From NCBI RefSeq assembly GCF_001281485.1, contig NZ_CP012669.1, positions 1,798,001 through 1,862,000 of the forward strand: a DNA stretch of 64,000 nt. Direction: 5' to 3'. Source of the stretch: Altererythrobacter epoxidivorans. GTDB taxonomy: Bacteria; Pseudomonadota; Alphaproteobacteria; Sphingomonadales; Sphingomonadaceae. The position numbers and the translations under genes were made by a program. Below the pieces are notes generated by a model. That model saw only the letters and a program-made list of their open reading frames with translations, did not search any database and was not told the origin of the DNA. Positions 36,202-45,904 of this stretch are shown here, one piece after another. The number at the start of each line of letters is the position of its first letter. Within the stretch, counting starts at the first letter, position 1.

Positions 36202-36822
36202 ATGAACCGCAAGATCATTTTCGATACTGTCCGCAAGCTTATCGGCAGGGGTTTCGACCAGCCCGAAGTCGACGCTCTCGACAAAGCCCTCGACACCACC
36301 ATCGATGAGAATCGAAATCGCGATCAGGACAGTGTTCCATGTGTTCCATCCAGTAGGATTCCGCGCCGTGTCGGAGATGCGGGAATTGCGCTGATCAAGC
36401 AGTTCGAAGGCTGCGCCCGGCTACGCAAGGACGGGCGGATAGAGGCCTATCCCGACCCCGGCACGGGCGGTGCGCCGTGGACGATTGGTTGGGGCGCAAC
36501 AGGAAAAGGCATCGGCCCGGGGACCGTCTGGTCGCAGGATGAATGCGATGCGCGGCTCGAAATCGACCTCGCTCGCTATGCGGCAGACGTTGCCCGAGCG
36601 GTCGGGGATGCGCCCACCAGCCATAACCAGTTCGATGCGATGGTCAGCTTCCATTACAATACCGGGGCCATTTTCCGCGCAACGCTGACAAGGAAACACA
36701 TCGCCGGAGATTACGACGCAGCGCTGCTGGAATTCGCCCGATGGAACCGCGCCGGAGGCAGGATTCTCAAGGGTTTGACCCGCAGGCGGTCAGCAGAAGC
36801 GCGACTCTATTCAACGGTTTGA
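36202..36822 (+). CDS. GH24 phage-type lysozyme
   Basis: 206-residue muramidase-like protein. The GH24 core begins near residue 56 (RRVGDAGIALIKQFEG) and carries the E-D-T active site: Glu69 (KQFEG), Asp85 (EAYPDPGTGGAPW) and Thr94 (WTIGWGATG). HNQFDAMVSFHYNTG and LEFARWNRAGGRILKGLTRRRSAEARLY are typical of phage endolysins. The N-terminal 55 residues (KLIGRGFDQPEVDALDKALD) are an extra segment without a signal peptide or membrane helix, so export would need a holin or other route. No phage structural genes surround it; it could be a domesticated endolysin. Confidence 0.88.
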   Translation: MNRKIIFDTVRKLIGRGFDQPEVDALDKALDTTIDENRNRDQDSVPCVPSSRIPRRVGDAGIALIKQFEGCARLRKDGRIEAYPDPGTGGAPWTIGWGATGKGIGPGTVWSQDECDARLEIDLARYAADVARAVGDAPTSHNQFDAMVSFHYNTGAIFRATLTRKHIAGDYDAALLEFARWNRAGGRILKGLTRRRSAEARLYSTV

Positions 36823-36883
36823 GTCAAAATGCTGCGGAACTAGAGCGCGCCGACGCCCGTTGGAGAGGCAAAGGAGACATCCA

Positions 36884-37933
36884 ATGTTGAAGCTGCTCGC
36901 AAGTACGGCGGCTCTTGCTCTGGCAGTCACACCTGCCCTTGCCGATACCGGTAATGGCAAAGGTAATGGCAAGGGCAACGAAGCCGCACAGATGAAGGGC
37001 CAGGGTCAGGGTCAGGGCAACGCCAATCGTGGCGGTCCCGACAAGGCCAAGAACGACGCCAATCGCGGCGCTCAGAAGAGCGCTAAAAACGACAATCGAG
37101 GCAACAATGGCAATGCCGGAAACGGCAATGGAAATGGCAACGGCAATCGCGCTGCAAAAGCCGTCAAAGCCGCCGGTTCCAATGGCCCGGGCAACAATGG
37201 CAATCGCGGAAACGCGCCTGTCTTCGCCAGCAAGAATGGGAAGTCCAATGGCAAAGCCAATGCCGTGCGTGGCCGCGACTATCGCGACGAGGTCGATCGC
37301 TATGCCCGCGACTGGAACGAGGGCGATTACGCCGGGCGCTATCTGCGGCAGGCCATGGAATCGAACCGTGGCCTGATCGACGGTTGCCCCCCGGGCCTCG
37401 CCAAGAAGAACAATGGCTGCCTGCCTCCGGGTCAGGCGAAGCAACGCTATACTTCCTATCGCCCCGACTACTTCGGCCTGCGTCGCTTGTCGGGCGGCAA
37501 CTACTATTACAACGACGGATACTTGCTGCGTTACGGGTCGGGCGGCCTTAGCGGTTTCATCCCGCTGCTCGGCGGAGCACTGTCGATCGGGCAGACCTGG
37601 CCGGACTATTACCAGCCCTACGAACTACCTCGCTATTACAGCCAGTATTACGGGCTCGGCGGCTATGACAGCTATCGCTACGCCGACAATGTCATCTACC
37701 GCGTCGATCCCGAAACGGCAGCGATCACTTCGATCGCGGCAATGCTGACCGGTGACGAGTTTACGGTCGGTCGTCCGATGCCGTCGGGGTATGACGTCTA
37801 CAACGTGCCCTATGCCTATCGTGATCGCTATTACGACACGCCCCAGGCGCGGTACCGTTATTCGGACGGATACGTCTATCGCATCGACCCTGAAACTGCC
37901 CTGATCGCTGAAGCGATCAACCTGCTGATCTGA
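36884..37933 (+). CDS. Secreted Asn/Gly-rich protein with three C-terminal repeats
   Basis: 349 residues after the ATG at 36884 (AAGGAG upstream). Signal peptide LKLLASTAALALAVTPALA; then about 100 residues of Gly/Asn/Lys/Gln low complexity (GNGKGNGKGN, GQGQGQGN, GNGNGNGNGN). A conserved central part follows (RDYRDEVDRYARDWNEGDYAGRYL; CPPGLAKKNNGCLPPGQAKQ), then three related repeats: YYYNDGYLLRYG near residue 207, YRYADNVIYRVDPETAAI near 264 and YRYSDGYVYRIDPETALI near 324. The last resembles the RcnB-like periplasmic tail in general style, but I do not assign that family. Function unknown; an exported, possibly cell-surface protein. Confidence 0.78.
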   Translation: MLKLLASTAALALAVTPALADTGNGKGNGKGNEAAQMKGQGQGQGNANRGGPDKAKNDANRGAQKSAKNDNRGNNGNAGNGNGNGNGNRAAKAVKAAGSNGPGNNGNRGNAPVFASKNGKSNGKANAVRGRDYRDEVDRYARDWNEGDYAGRYLRQAMESNRGLIDGCPPGLAKKNNGCLPPGQAKQRYTSYRPDYFGLRRLSGGNYYYNDGYLLRYGSGGLSGFIPLLGGALSIGQTWPDYYQPYELPRYYSQYYGLGGYDSYRYADNVIYRVDPETAAITSIAAMLTGDEFTVGRPMPSGYDVYNVPYAYRDRYYDTPQARYRYSDGYVYRIDPETALIAEAINLLI

Positions 37934-37944
37934 CGAGGACGACC

Positions 37945-38520
37945 ATGATTAGACACAAACTCAGGCCGACCTTGGCCGCCATCGCGGCTCTGTCGCTCGT
38001 TACGCTATCGGCATGTTCGGAAGAGCCCGCCGCCAGCGACGACCTGACGACGCAGGAGCGCACGTCGCAAACCGTCGCCGCGATAGTCGGGGAACGCAGC
38101 GATCTTTCGATCCTGTCCGACGAACTCAGCGACAGTGGCTTGTCCGCGATTTTCGACGGGCAGGCGAGCTATACCGTCCTCGCACCGCTTGATACGGCAT
38201 TCGAAGGCATGGAGGGCGGCACGGAACTGCTGTCCGACGAGACCAAGGGCGCGCTTGTCGCAGCGATCCTGCGCGAGCACATGGTGCCCGGCGCGCTTTC
38301 GCCCGAAGCGATCCGTGAAGCGATTGCCGACAACGGCGGCCCCGTGACCGTTCGCAGCTTTGGTGAAGGCGATCTCAACTTCGCGCTCGAAGGCGACAAG
38401 ATCGTCGTCACCGGACCGAATGGTACGAAGGCGACAATGGCCGGTGGTGCACTCGTTGGCAGCAACGGCGTCGTTATTCCGATCGATGGCGTTCTTGCCA
38501 CCATTCCGGGCGAAGCCTGA
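37945..38520 (+). CDS. Fasciclin-domain lipoprotein
   Basis: 191 residues. The lipoprotein signal is MIRHKLRPTLAAIAALSLVTLSAC; the FAS1 domain follows with DLSILSDELSDSGLSAIFDGQASYTVLAPLDTAFEGM, LREHMVPGALS and GALVGSNGVVIPIDGVLATI. FAS1 domains mediate adhesion or protein-protein contact in the envelope. The gene begins 11 bases after the Asn/Gly-rich protein gene, so the two are likely cotranscribed and may act together at the cell surface (inference). Confidence 0.9.
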   Translation: MIRHKLRPTLAAIAALSLVTLSACSEEPAASDDLTTQERTSQTVAAIVGERSDLSILSDELSDSGLSAIFDGQASYTVLAPLDTAFEGMEGGTELLSDETKGALVAAILREHMVPGALSPEAIREAIADNGGPVTVRSFGEGDLNFALEGDKIVVTGPNGTKATMAGGALVGSNGVVIPIDGVLATIPGEA

Positions 38521-38556
38521 GGCTCACTCTCAAGATTGAAAACCCCTTGGCGGAGG

Positions 38557-41500
38557 TCAGTAGTCCTTGCTGATCTCCGCCAATACGTTGTTCCGCCCGA
38601 TGGTGGACACGCTTCCCAGCAATGCCAGCCAGCTGGTGATGCGGAACTCGACCTCGGTGGCGCTGTAACCGCGACCATCGGTGATGATCTCGACATAGAA
38701 CCTGCGGCCGATGTTCTTGCCCAGCGCGACCCCGGTCCCGCGATCGAGCGCCGGATCGGCACCGACAATGCGGAGCCGGTCGAGGCCGATGGAGGAACGC
38801 AGCTTGTTGATCGGGTCCATGCCCTCGCCACCGCGCAGGCTGGCAAGCGCCGCGCCCAGCTGCAGGGCATCGGTTGCCGAAAGCGAAGTGATCGAATCCC
38901 CGAACAACAGGCGCGAAAGGATCTCCTCTTCGGGCAGGGCCGGGTTGGAAGAGAACGTGATTTCGGGCTGCTGCGAATTGCCGCCGACATTAACGGTAAC
39001 ATCAATGCCGCCCTTGTCGGTCACGGCTTCGATATCGAGCCGCGGATCGATCGGCACGCTGTCGTCGAACTTGATGATGCCGCGGGTCAGTTCGAAGCGG
39101 GTGCCCGCGAAGCTGTAGCCGCCGCGCACTACGCGAGCCTCGCCCCCGATACGAGGATCGTCGGTCGTCCCGCGCAGGATGATGTCGGCACCCCATTCGC
39201 TGTCAAGGCCCATGCCATCGACTTCGATCCGGCTGCTGGCCCTGGCATCGATCAGGTACCGCCACGGCGCGCTCTGCGCCACTCGTGGAGCGGTGTCGGG
39301 CGGCAGGTTGATTTCGCGCACGGCAACATCGGGGAGTTCTGCCTCTTCGGCAGCGATGCCGAGTTTCCAGCTCGCCCGATTGACCCGCACCCTGCCCGCG
39401 ATCGTGCCGCCGATGCCGTTCGATACGATGCGCAGCGGTCCGGTTATCGTTGCATCGAGCCCGTTCGCCTTAAGCAGCCGCGCATTGTCGACAGATGCCT
39501 TCAGGTCCAGTTCCGGGCCGCGCCCGGGTGACAGGTTGGCAAGGTCGACGATCCCGCTGCCCTTGATCGTTCCGCCATTGGGCGCTGTGCCGCTGAAGCT
39601 GGTGATGCGCAGGCGCGATCCGGCGAAGGTGCCCCGCGCCCTGACGCTCCGGATGTCCGTACCCGAAAGCGAACTCTGGATGCGGAGGTCATCGCTCGAC
39701 AGCGAACCGCGAACCTGCGGCTGGGCGAGGCTACCGGTCACGTCGGCGGCGATCGACACCGGGCCGGTCAGGTCGAACCCGTCGATCGCGGCGAGCCGCC
39801 AAAGAGCATCGGCCGCGCCCTGATAGCGCAGTTGCGCGAAGAGATTGCCGGACTGCAGCCGCTCGAACAGGTCGCCCGATGGCGGCACATTGGTGATGCG
39901 CGCCTGTACGCGGCCGATCCGCTTGCCCTCGTCATCGATCACCGCGCGGGCTTCCAGCCTGTCGGTCCCGAGATTGGCAACCAGCGCGAGGTCGACCGGA
40001 CGTGAGGACAGGACGAGGCCCGAACGCGTGAGATTGTCCACCTTGACCCGGGCGCTGCCGGTGGGCGGCGCATTGCCGCTGGCGCGATATTCCACGAGGC
40101 CGCTGATCGTCCCGCCGAGCCCTAAGTCGTTGACCGGCACGTCGGCAAGCGAAAGGGGCATGCGTGCAAGTTTCAGGTCGAGCGCGGTCTCGCCCCCGCC
40201 GAAGTTACCCGAAGCGATTACCACGCCATCCCCGTATCCGACTTGCGCCGGCGAAAGTCTCCAACCGCCATCCGGCAGTTTGGACAGGACGGCCCGTCGC
40301 GGCATGGTGATGCGCTGGCCCGAATAACGACCGCGCATCAGTACTGCGATACGCTCTGGCGCGACGTCGGCATCGACCTGCATGTTGAAACGGCTGCCGC
40401 GCCTTCCGGAGAGGGTCGCTACGACATTGCCGCTACCGTTCGTGATGTCTGCCTTGCCCGCAAGGCGTCCGATGAACAGATTGCCGTAGGTTATGCCGCG
40501 AGCATCCACCCGCGCATCGACCTGGCTGTTCCCGTCGACCAGCAGGACATTTGCGTCGATATCGCCATCGGAAATGGCAATCGGGGTGGCACCGCCGAAG
40601 ACTGCATTCCTTGCAGTCAGATCGACGACGACCGCCTGCCCGCCCCGCGACGGATTGAGCGTGATGTTGCCGTCAAGACCGCCGCCGGAAAGCGCGAGTG
40701 TGCCGTCGGCCCCGCTATCGCCAAGGACCAGCTGCCCGGCGACGTCAGTCTTCCAGACACGAAGGCTGGCGATGTCGATGCGCGTCGGACCATTGGCAGG
40801 CGCCACCAGTCCGAGCGAACCTGCGAACGGACCAAGGATCGACTGGCCTTCGGTGTCGATGGCAAAGCCGTCTCCGCTGGGGGCGAGCGCGACGCGCACA
40901 TCCTTCAATCCAGCCGAAGGGTACGGATCGGCAAACACCAGGACCGCGGTCGGCCCGTCATCTGCGAGCGCAGCCTCGACTGTGAACGGGCCGTACTGCG
41001 TATGACGCCCGTTGCCAGCCAGGCTCGTGCGCCCTTCATCGATGCTGCCATCGAGGTTGAGCGTGAGCTTTTCCGATTCCAGCTCGACATCGCGGAATGT
41101 CAGCGGTTCTGCCCCGCCCAGCGCGACACCGCCGCGCAGGGTCAGCTGTGGTCCGGCGAGATTGGCGATGGTCGCATTGGTGACCTTGGTCACGCGTCCG
41201 GCAAAATTCGCGCGCAATGACCAGGGCGCGCCGCTCGCCGTCTTGAACACGATCTTTGCGTTGGCATTCGCAGTTCCCACGCTGTCGAGCGCGAGATCGC
41301 GAGCCTCGATGGGGCCTGCCAAAGCGAATGCGCCCTGGTCCAGATTGCCGCGCAAGGCCAGGCGGGCGTTGAGGCCCGGAAACGCAATCCTGAGCGCATC
41401 GCTCGAAATCCGCGAGCCGCTGTAGAGCAGCGTACCACTGAGGCGCCCATCGAAGAGGCGCGGGTCGATCCATTCGCTGCCACTGATCACCCGTTCTGCG

Positions 41501-42747
41501 CGAACTTCCAGCGGAACGGTCCACTGAGCTCCGTCGAAGCGGGCGACACCTTCCTGCATGAGCCCGAGCGCGCGCGTGTCGCCGCTGACGAGTTCTCCGA
41601 CAGACAGGTCATGCGCAACTGAAAGATCGCGGAACGCGCCGTCGAGCGTCGCCGAAAGCGAGGTATCGTTGAGGACGAGGCTTTCCCCGAAGAGGTCGGG
41701 ATCGACGAGGTCTGCTTCGACCTGCAGGCCGTCGAACTCATTGTCCGCGAGATCGATCGCGCCTTCGGCGACGCCGTTTATCGCTGCTGCGAACAGCCTG
41801 ACCTTGCCATCGAGAACGCTGTCCTCGAGCGTGCCGGTTGCACCAAGGCGCACAGTGTTACCAAGGGCATCGGCAAGCAGTCCCTGCCCCATTGCACCGC
41901 TCGGCAGGACCTGTCCAAGCAGGTCGTAAGTCCCGGCGCGGTTGGTCACGCGGAACGCCGCAAATCTTTCGCCTTCGCGCTGGATCAGCGCGTGACCTAG
42001 CCATTTCGTCCAGGTGCCATCACCCTTGATACGCGCTCGGTAACCGGCCTTGGCCCCTATCAACCCTGCAATGACGCCGCCGCGCGGGGCAGTGTAGTCG
42101 AGATCCATGTCGAACTTGTCGCCATCGGGTTCCGCCTCGACCAGCAGGGCGAGCCTGTCCTCTCGCCCAAGCTTGCCGGTCGCCTCCATGAAGACGCGCC
42201 CTGACCGGATATCCGCCCGGGCATTGAGGTCGACACGGTGCGAGCGGTCGTCGATGACGCCCTTCGCAACAGTCAGATTGTCGATTTCGAACTCGTCGAT
42301 CCGGATATCGAAGTCGGGCAGGATCGGCGCGTCGGGATCGCCAGGCAAAAGCTCGGGCACACGCGAAAGCGTGGCGCGCCGTGCAGAAAGCTGGCGGACG
42401 TCGAGCCCGCTCGAGAGCCATGCGAGCGGACGCCAGTCCAACTCGACCCGCGGGATCGTCAGGAATGCGCCCTTGGGATCGTAGAGCACGACATCGTGCA
42501 GGACAGCCTCGCCGTACAGGTCGCCATCGATCCGTCCGACGGTGAAGCGCAAGCCCGACGCAGGTGCGATAGCCGCAATTTGTTCGGCAATGAAACGCTT
42601 TCCGATTGGCGAATTGATGACGATCATCGCCAGCACCAGCGGCGCCAGCAGGATCGCTAGTGCCCAGCCGAGCCGTTTCGCCCAGCGGCGTTTGCGCTTG
42701 CGCTGCGGGGTGTCGCTCTCTGCGTCGATCTGGTCGTCTTCGGACAT
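38557..42747 (-). CDS. tamB: Translocation and assembly module inner-membrane protein TamB
   Basis: 1,396-residue AsmA/DUF490-family protein. N-terminal basic cytoplasmic tail, then one membrane helix (GWALAILLAPLVLAMIVIN), then a very long periplasmic beta-rich body and the C-terminal DUF490 region (ADIILRGTTDDPRIGGEARVVRGGYSFAGTRFELTRGIIKFDD ... LFGDSITSLSATDALQLGAALASL), which is diagnostic. TamB spans the periplasm and, with TamA, helps insert outer-membrane proteins or move phospholipids. It overlaps the tamA stop by one base (TGATG). Confidence 0.93.
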   Translation of the reverse strand: MSEDDQIDAESDTPQRKRKRRWAKRLGWALAILLAPLVLAMIVINSPIGKRFIAEQIAAIAPASGLRFTVGRIDGDLYGEAVLHDVVLYDPKGAFLTIPRVELDWRPLAWLSSGLDVRQLSARRATLSRVPELLPGDPDAPILPDFDIRIDEFEIDNLTVAKGVIDDRSHRVDLNARADIRSGRVFMEATGKLGREDRLALLVEAEPDGDKFDMDLDYTAPRGGVIAGLIGAKAGYRARIKGDGTWTKWLGHALIQREGERFAAFRVTNRAGTYDLLGQVLPSGAMGQGLLADALGNTVRLGATGTLEDSVLDGKVRLFAAAINGVAEGAIDLADNEFDGLQVEADLVDPDLFGESLVLNDTSLSATLDGAFRDLSVAHDLSVGELVSGDTRALGLMQEGVARFDGAQWTVPLEVRAERVISGSEWIDPRLFDGRLSGTLLYSGSRISSDALRIAFPGLNARLALRGNLDQGAFALAGPIEARDLALDSVGTANANAKIVFKTASGAPWSLRANFAGRVTKVTNATIANLAGPQLTLRGGVALGGAEPLTFRDVELESEKLTLNLDGSIDEGRTSLAGNGRHTQYGPFTVEAALADDGPTAVLVFADPYPSAGLKDVRVALAPSGDGFAIDTEGQSILGPFAGSLGLVAPANGPTRIDIASLRVWKTDVAGQLVLGDSGADGTLALSGGGLDGNITLNPSRGGQAVVVDLTARNAVFGGATPIAISDGDIDANVLLVDGNSQVDARVDARGITYGNLFIGRLAGKADITNGSGNVVATLSGRRGSRFNMQVDADVAPERIAVLMRGRYSGQRITMPRRAVLSKLPDGGWRLSPAQVGYGDGVVIASGNFGGGETALDLKLARMPLSLADVPVNDLGLGGTISGLVEYRASGNAPPTGSARVKVDNLTRSGLVLSSRPVDLALVANLGTDRLEARAVIDDEGKRIGRVQARITNVPPSGDLFERLQSGNLFAQLRYQGAADALWRLAAIDGFDLTGPVSIAADVTGSLAQPQVRGSLSSDDLRIQSSLSGTDIRSVRARGTFAGSRLRITSFSGTAPNGGTIKGSGIVDLANLSPGRGPELDLKASVDNARLLKANGLDATITGPLRIVSNGIGGTIAGRVRVNRASWKLGIAAEEAELPDVAVREINLPPDTAPRVAQSAPWRYLIDARASSRIEVDGMGLDSEWGADIILRGTTDDPRIGGEARVVRGGYSFAGTRFELTRGIIKFDDSVPIDPRLDIEAVTDKGGIDVTVNVGGNSQQPEITFSSNPALPEEEILSRLLFGDSITSLSATDALQLGAALASLRGGEGMDPINKLRSSIGLDRLRIVGADPALDRGTGVALGKNIGRRFYVEIITDGRGYSATEVEFRITSWLALLGSVSTIGRNNVLAEISKDY

Positions 42748-44942
42748 CAGAACGCCTGGCCCAGCCCGACATAGACTGCCACGGGACTGTCGAAGAGAGG
42801 GTTACGGTTGAGCGGCACACCGACATCAACCCGGATCGGTCCAAAGCCTGTCTTGTATCGCACGCCCACGCCGACACCCCAATTCACGAACCGGAAATCG
42901 GGGATTTTCTCGATCGAAACCGACCCCATGTCGATGAAGGGCACAACCTGAACTGCCCCGCCGAGAAATCCGGTGTCGATGCGAGCTTCGATGGACCCTT
43001 CGACGAGTGATCGACCCCCAGTTGGCTCCCCGAAATCGTTGCGGGGACCCACGGCCTGGTAACCGTAACCGCGAACCGAGCCGCCTCCCCCCGAATAGAG
43101 TCGGCGCGAAGGCGCTATCTGAAAAGTCTCTGCACCCTGAATGCTTGCAAATTGCCCGCGACCCGCGAGCACGACGTTACTGCCAATCTGTCGATAATAC
43201 GTCCCGTCCAGCTGGTTTCGCAGATAGAAAGTTTCCGTGCCCCTCGACCGTGACACCTCGGGCGCGAGATATGCCGTAACCCGAAACCCCTTCGAAGGGT
43301 CTAGCAGCGAGTCACTGGTGTCGATCGTCGCGCGGCCATAGACGCCGCCAATCAGGTATTCCTGGCGTTCACGGGCTATCCCCCCGATCACCCGGTTCCT
43401 TTCATCGGACCATATGAAGCCGCCACCCACTGCCCAGCTGAATGGCTTCTGGAACAGCAGGTTTGAGAGACGTTCGAACCCTGCGATCACGGCAACCGAA
43501 CGCGCTTCGACCGCATCGGTGGTTATGTTGCTGGCATAGGCGTCGAGAGTAAGGACCTGGTCGCGGGCCTTGAAATTGTTGCGCTTGTAACCGACGCTGG
43601 CGAGCTGTTCGCGCGTACCGGCGATGGCGCGGAACTTGATGGAACCTTCGGGCGGGAAGAAGTTGCGATGTTCCCAGCTCGCCTCGAGCTTGAAACCATC
43701 TTCCGAGCCGTAACCAATTGCCCCGGCGATCGTTCGCAGGTCCGCTTTCTGCAGCCCGACGTCGAGCGCGAGTTCGCCCGGCTCGTCGCCGACAGGTTCG
43801 GTAAGCTTGCGCGGAGTGATGGTGATCGAGGATACGAGCCCCGTCGCCAGGATCGCGCGGCGCAAATCCTGTTCCAGGCTGCGCTGGTACACATCACCCT
43901 TGTCGAAGCGCGCAATGCGCGACAGGTGCTTGCTCGACAGGAATTCCGGCAGGCTCGAATTGACTTCGCTGAAGACATATTTCCCACCAGGTTCGACCGG
44001 CATGGTGAGATCGCCTTCGAGCCGGTCATGGTCGACCAGCAATTCCGGCGCGTCGATCGCCGCAAAGGGATAGCCCGTTTCGCCCAATTCGGTATCGAGA
44101 TCGCGCTGCTCGGCAACGATCTTATCGCTGTTGAGTGCCATCCCTGTCTGGATATCGAAACTGGCCCGCAACTGCTCGTAGTCCGGAGCCGCCGCGAGAT
44201 TGCCGAGATCGATCTCGCCGAAGGCAAATCGTTCTCCGGGAAGAATGTCGAAACGCACGACCGGATCGGTTTCGGCGCGATCCTCGCCCGGCCTGCGCGA
44301 ACCGACCGTCCGGTTCACCTGCGCGCCGTAATAGCCGTAGATCCGCATCAGGCGGGCAAGCAGTTCCGCGTCAGCTTCTGCCCGGCGCGAAATTTGCGCG
44401 ACGCTTGCCTCATCGCCATCGAGTTGTTCGATGGTCGAGAGCGCCTTGAACCGCGACACGAACTCCGTTTTTTCCGGGAAACCGTCGTTATCGTCGGGAA
44501 AGCCGATGATCAGACGGTCGTCGATGCGGATGAAATCGCGGCCTTCCACCTCGGCCCGGTCACCGCCATTGGCCCGCTCCCCACCCCTGCGAAACTCTTC
44601 AAGGCCTGCAAAAGCATCCTCTTCCGTTTCGACCTGCTCGATCGGTTCGGGCTCGGGAATATCCAGTTCATCGGGCCACGCCACTTCGACACCGGGCAAT
44701 TCCGCCATCGGCGAATCCGGGTCGAGCGCGCTTTCTGTCGGTTCGGCAGCTTCTGCATCGCCCGTGGCCCAGGCGTCTGGGTTGTCCACCGCGCTATCGG
44801 GGATGAGATCTTCGAGCGTCGCCGGCGCATTGCGATCCTGCGCGGCTGCAGCGAGCGGCTGGACACCGATTGCCAGCGCCAGCAAACTTACCGTGATGTG
44901 ACGGATTTTGTCAGTCGGTCGGAACGCGGGCAGGCTTTCCAT
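42747..44942 (-). CDS. tamA: Outer-membrane assembly factor TamA (BamA/Omp85 family)
   Basis: Omp85-type outer-membrane protein. A signal peptide ([22 protein letters not shown]) is followed by an acidic stretch of about 90 residues rich in Asp, Glu and Pro. POTRA domains come next ([29 protein letters not shown]), then the barrel with the family C-terminal half ([42 protein letters not shown], ending in [15 protein letters not shown]). The VRGYGYQ motif marks the barrel loop. I use the ATG at 44942, inside the end of bpt (32-base overlap); it has no clear spacer after AAGG, and longer frames start further 5'. About 731 residues. Confidence 0.9.
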   Translation of the reverse strand: MESLPAFRPTDKIRHITVSLLALAIGVQPLAAAAQDRNAPATLEDLIPDSAVDNPDAWATGDAEAAEPTESALDPDSPMAELPGVEVAWPDELDIPEPEPIEQVETEEDAFAGLEEFRRGGERANGGDRAEVEGRDFIRIDDRLIIGFPDDNDGFPEKTEFVSRFKALSTIEQLDGDEASVAQISRRAEADAELLARLMRIYGYYGAQVNRTVGSRRPGEDRAETDPVVRFDILPGERFAFGEIDLGNLAAAPDYEQLRASFDIQTGMALNSDKIVAEQRDLDTELGETGYPFAAIDAPELLVDHDRLEGDLTMPVEPGGKYVFSEVNSSLPEFLSSKHLSRIARFDKGDVYQRSLEQDLRRAILATGLVSSITITPRKLTEPVGDEPGELALDVGLQKADLRTIAGAIGYGSEDGFKLEASWEHRNFFPPEGSIKFRAIAGTREQLASVGYKRNNFKARDQVLTLDAYASNITTDAVEARSVAVIAGFERLSNLLFQKPFSWAVGGGFIWSDERNRVIGGIARERQEYLIGGVYGRATIDTSDSLLDPSKGFRVTAYLAPEVSRSRGTETFYLRNQLDGTYYRQIGSNVVLAGRGQFASIQGAETFQIAPSRRLYSGGGGSVRGYGYQAVGPRNDFGEPTGGRSLVEGSIEARIDTGFLGGAVQVVPFIDMGSVSIEKIPDFRFVNWGVGVGVRYKTGFGPIRVDVGVPLNRNPLFDSPVAVYVGLGQAF

Positions 44943-45744
44943 CCTTGCCGAGTGCGGAAGGCACTGGATTGCGGCGCTTGGTCGCATCGGCGATGAGTTG
45001 GTCCTGTTCTTCAGGTGACATTGCAACCCAACCCTCGCGGGTAAGCCGCTCAAGCGGGCGATAGCGGACCTTATACTGCATCCGCTGCGAACCCTCGACC
45101 CAGTAGCCGAGATAAACATAGGGCAACCCTTCCTCGGCAGCCCTGCGAATATGGTCCAGAATAATGAAATTTCCAAGCCCCGACCGCGACTTATGTTCGG
45201 GGTCGTAAAAGCTGTAGATCATCGAAAGACCGTCACCTTGGCGGTCGGTCAGGCATGCGCCGATAAGACGACCCGGCTCTCCGTTTTGGCCCGGCTCGCG
45301 ATATTCGATGAGGCTGGTGGTGACGGGAGTGTGCTCCACCATGTCGGCGTAATCCATCTCGTCCATCGCAGCCATGCCGCCATCGGGATGGCGAACGCCG
45401 AGATATTTGAGCAGCAGAGCGAACTGTTCTTCGGTCGCCCACGGGCGGCATTCGGTAATGACGATGTCGTCATTGCGTTTGAGGATGCGTTTCTGCGTAT
45501 TCGAAGGCTGGAACTGGCCCGCGACGACGCGCACCGAAACGCAGGCCTGGCAATCGATACAGCTGGGGCGATAGGCGACGGTCTGGCTGCGGCGGAATCC
45601 GATGCGGCCAAGCGCTTCGTTCAGCTGATCCGAATGCTGCCCCTTCAGTTCCGTGAAAACCTTACGCTCGCTTCGCCCCGGAAGGTACGGACACGGCGCA
45701 GGGCTTGTCACGAAGAAACGGGGAAAGCGGATCGGTGCCGTCAC
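44911..45744 (-). CDS. bpt: Leucyl/aspartate-glutamate transferase Bpt (N-end rule)
   Basis: 277-residue aminoacyl-tRNA-protein transferase of the ATE1/Bpt class, which adds leucine from Leu-tRNA to N-terminal Asp/Glu and marks proteins for ClpS-ClpAP degradation. Key segments: [42 protein letters not shown] (Cys pair), [33 protein letters not shown] and [24 protein letters not shown]. Translation begins at GTG 45744. Its 3' end overlaps tamA. Confidence 0.93.
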   Translation of the reverse strand: MTAPIRFPRFFVTSPAPCPYLPGRSERKVFTELKGQHSDQLNEALGRIGFRRSQTVAYRPSCIDCQACVSVRVVAGQFQPSNTQKRILKRNDDIVITECRPWATEEQFALLLKYLGVRHPDGGMAAMDEMDYADMVEHTPVTTSLIEYREPGQNGEPGRLIGACLTDRQGDGLSMIYSFYDPEHKSRSGLGNFIILDHIRRAAEEGLPYVYLGYWVEGSQRMQYKVRYRPLERLTREGWVAMSPEEQDQLIADATKRRNPVPSALGKDGKPARVPTD

Positions 45745-45904
45745 GGTACTACCGGGTCCTCTCGGAAAATAGGAATCGGGGCTTGTCGCGTTAAGACGAT
45801 GTTATGCCTGTTCCTGACCGGCGGTAAAAGTCCCTTAACCATGAAACATGGTAAATATCGGATTACTTTGCACATTTCCACGCCAGAGGAGCGCGGATCA
45901 GCGA

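Noticed and set aside
44943..45176. Longer N-terminus of TamA
   Set aside because: It lies within bpt and lacks a signal peptide; the 44942 start gives one directly.
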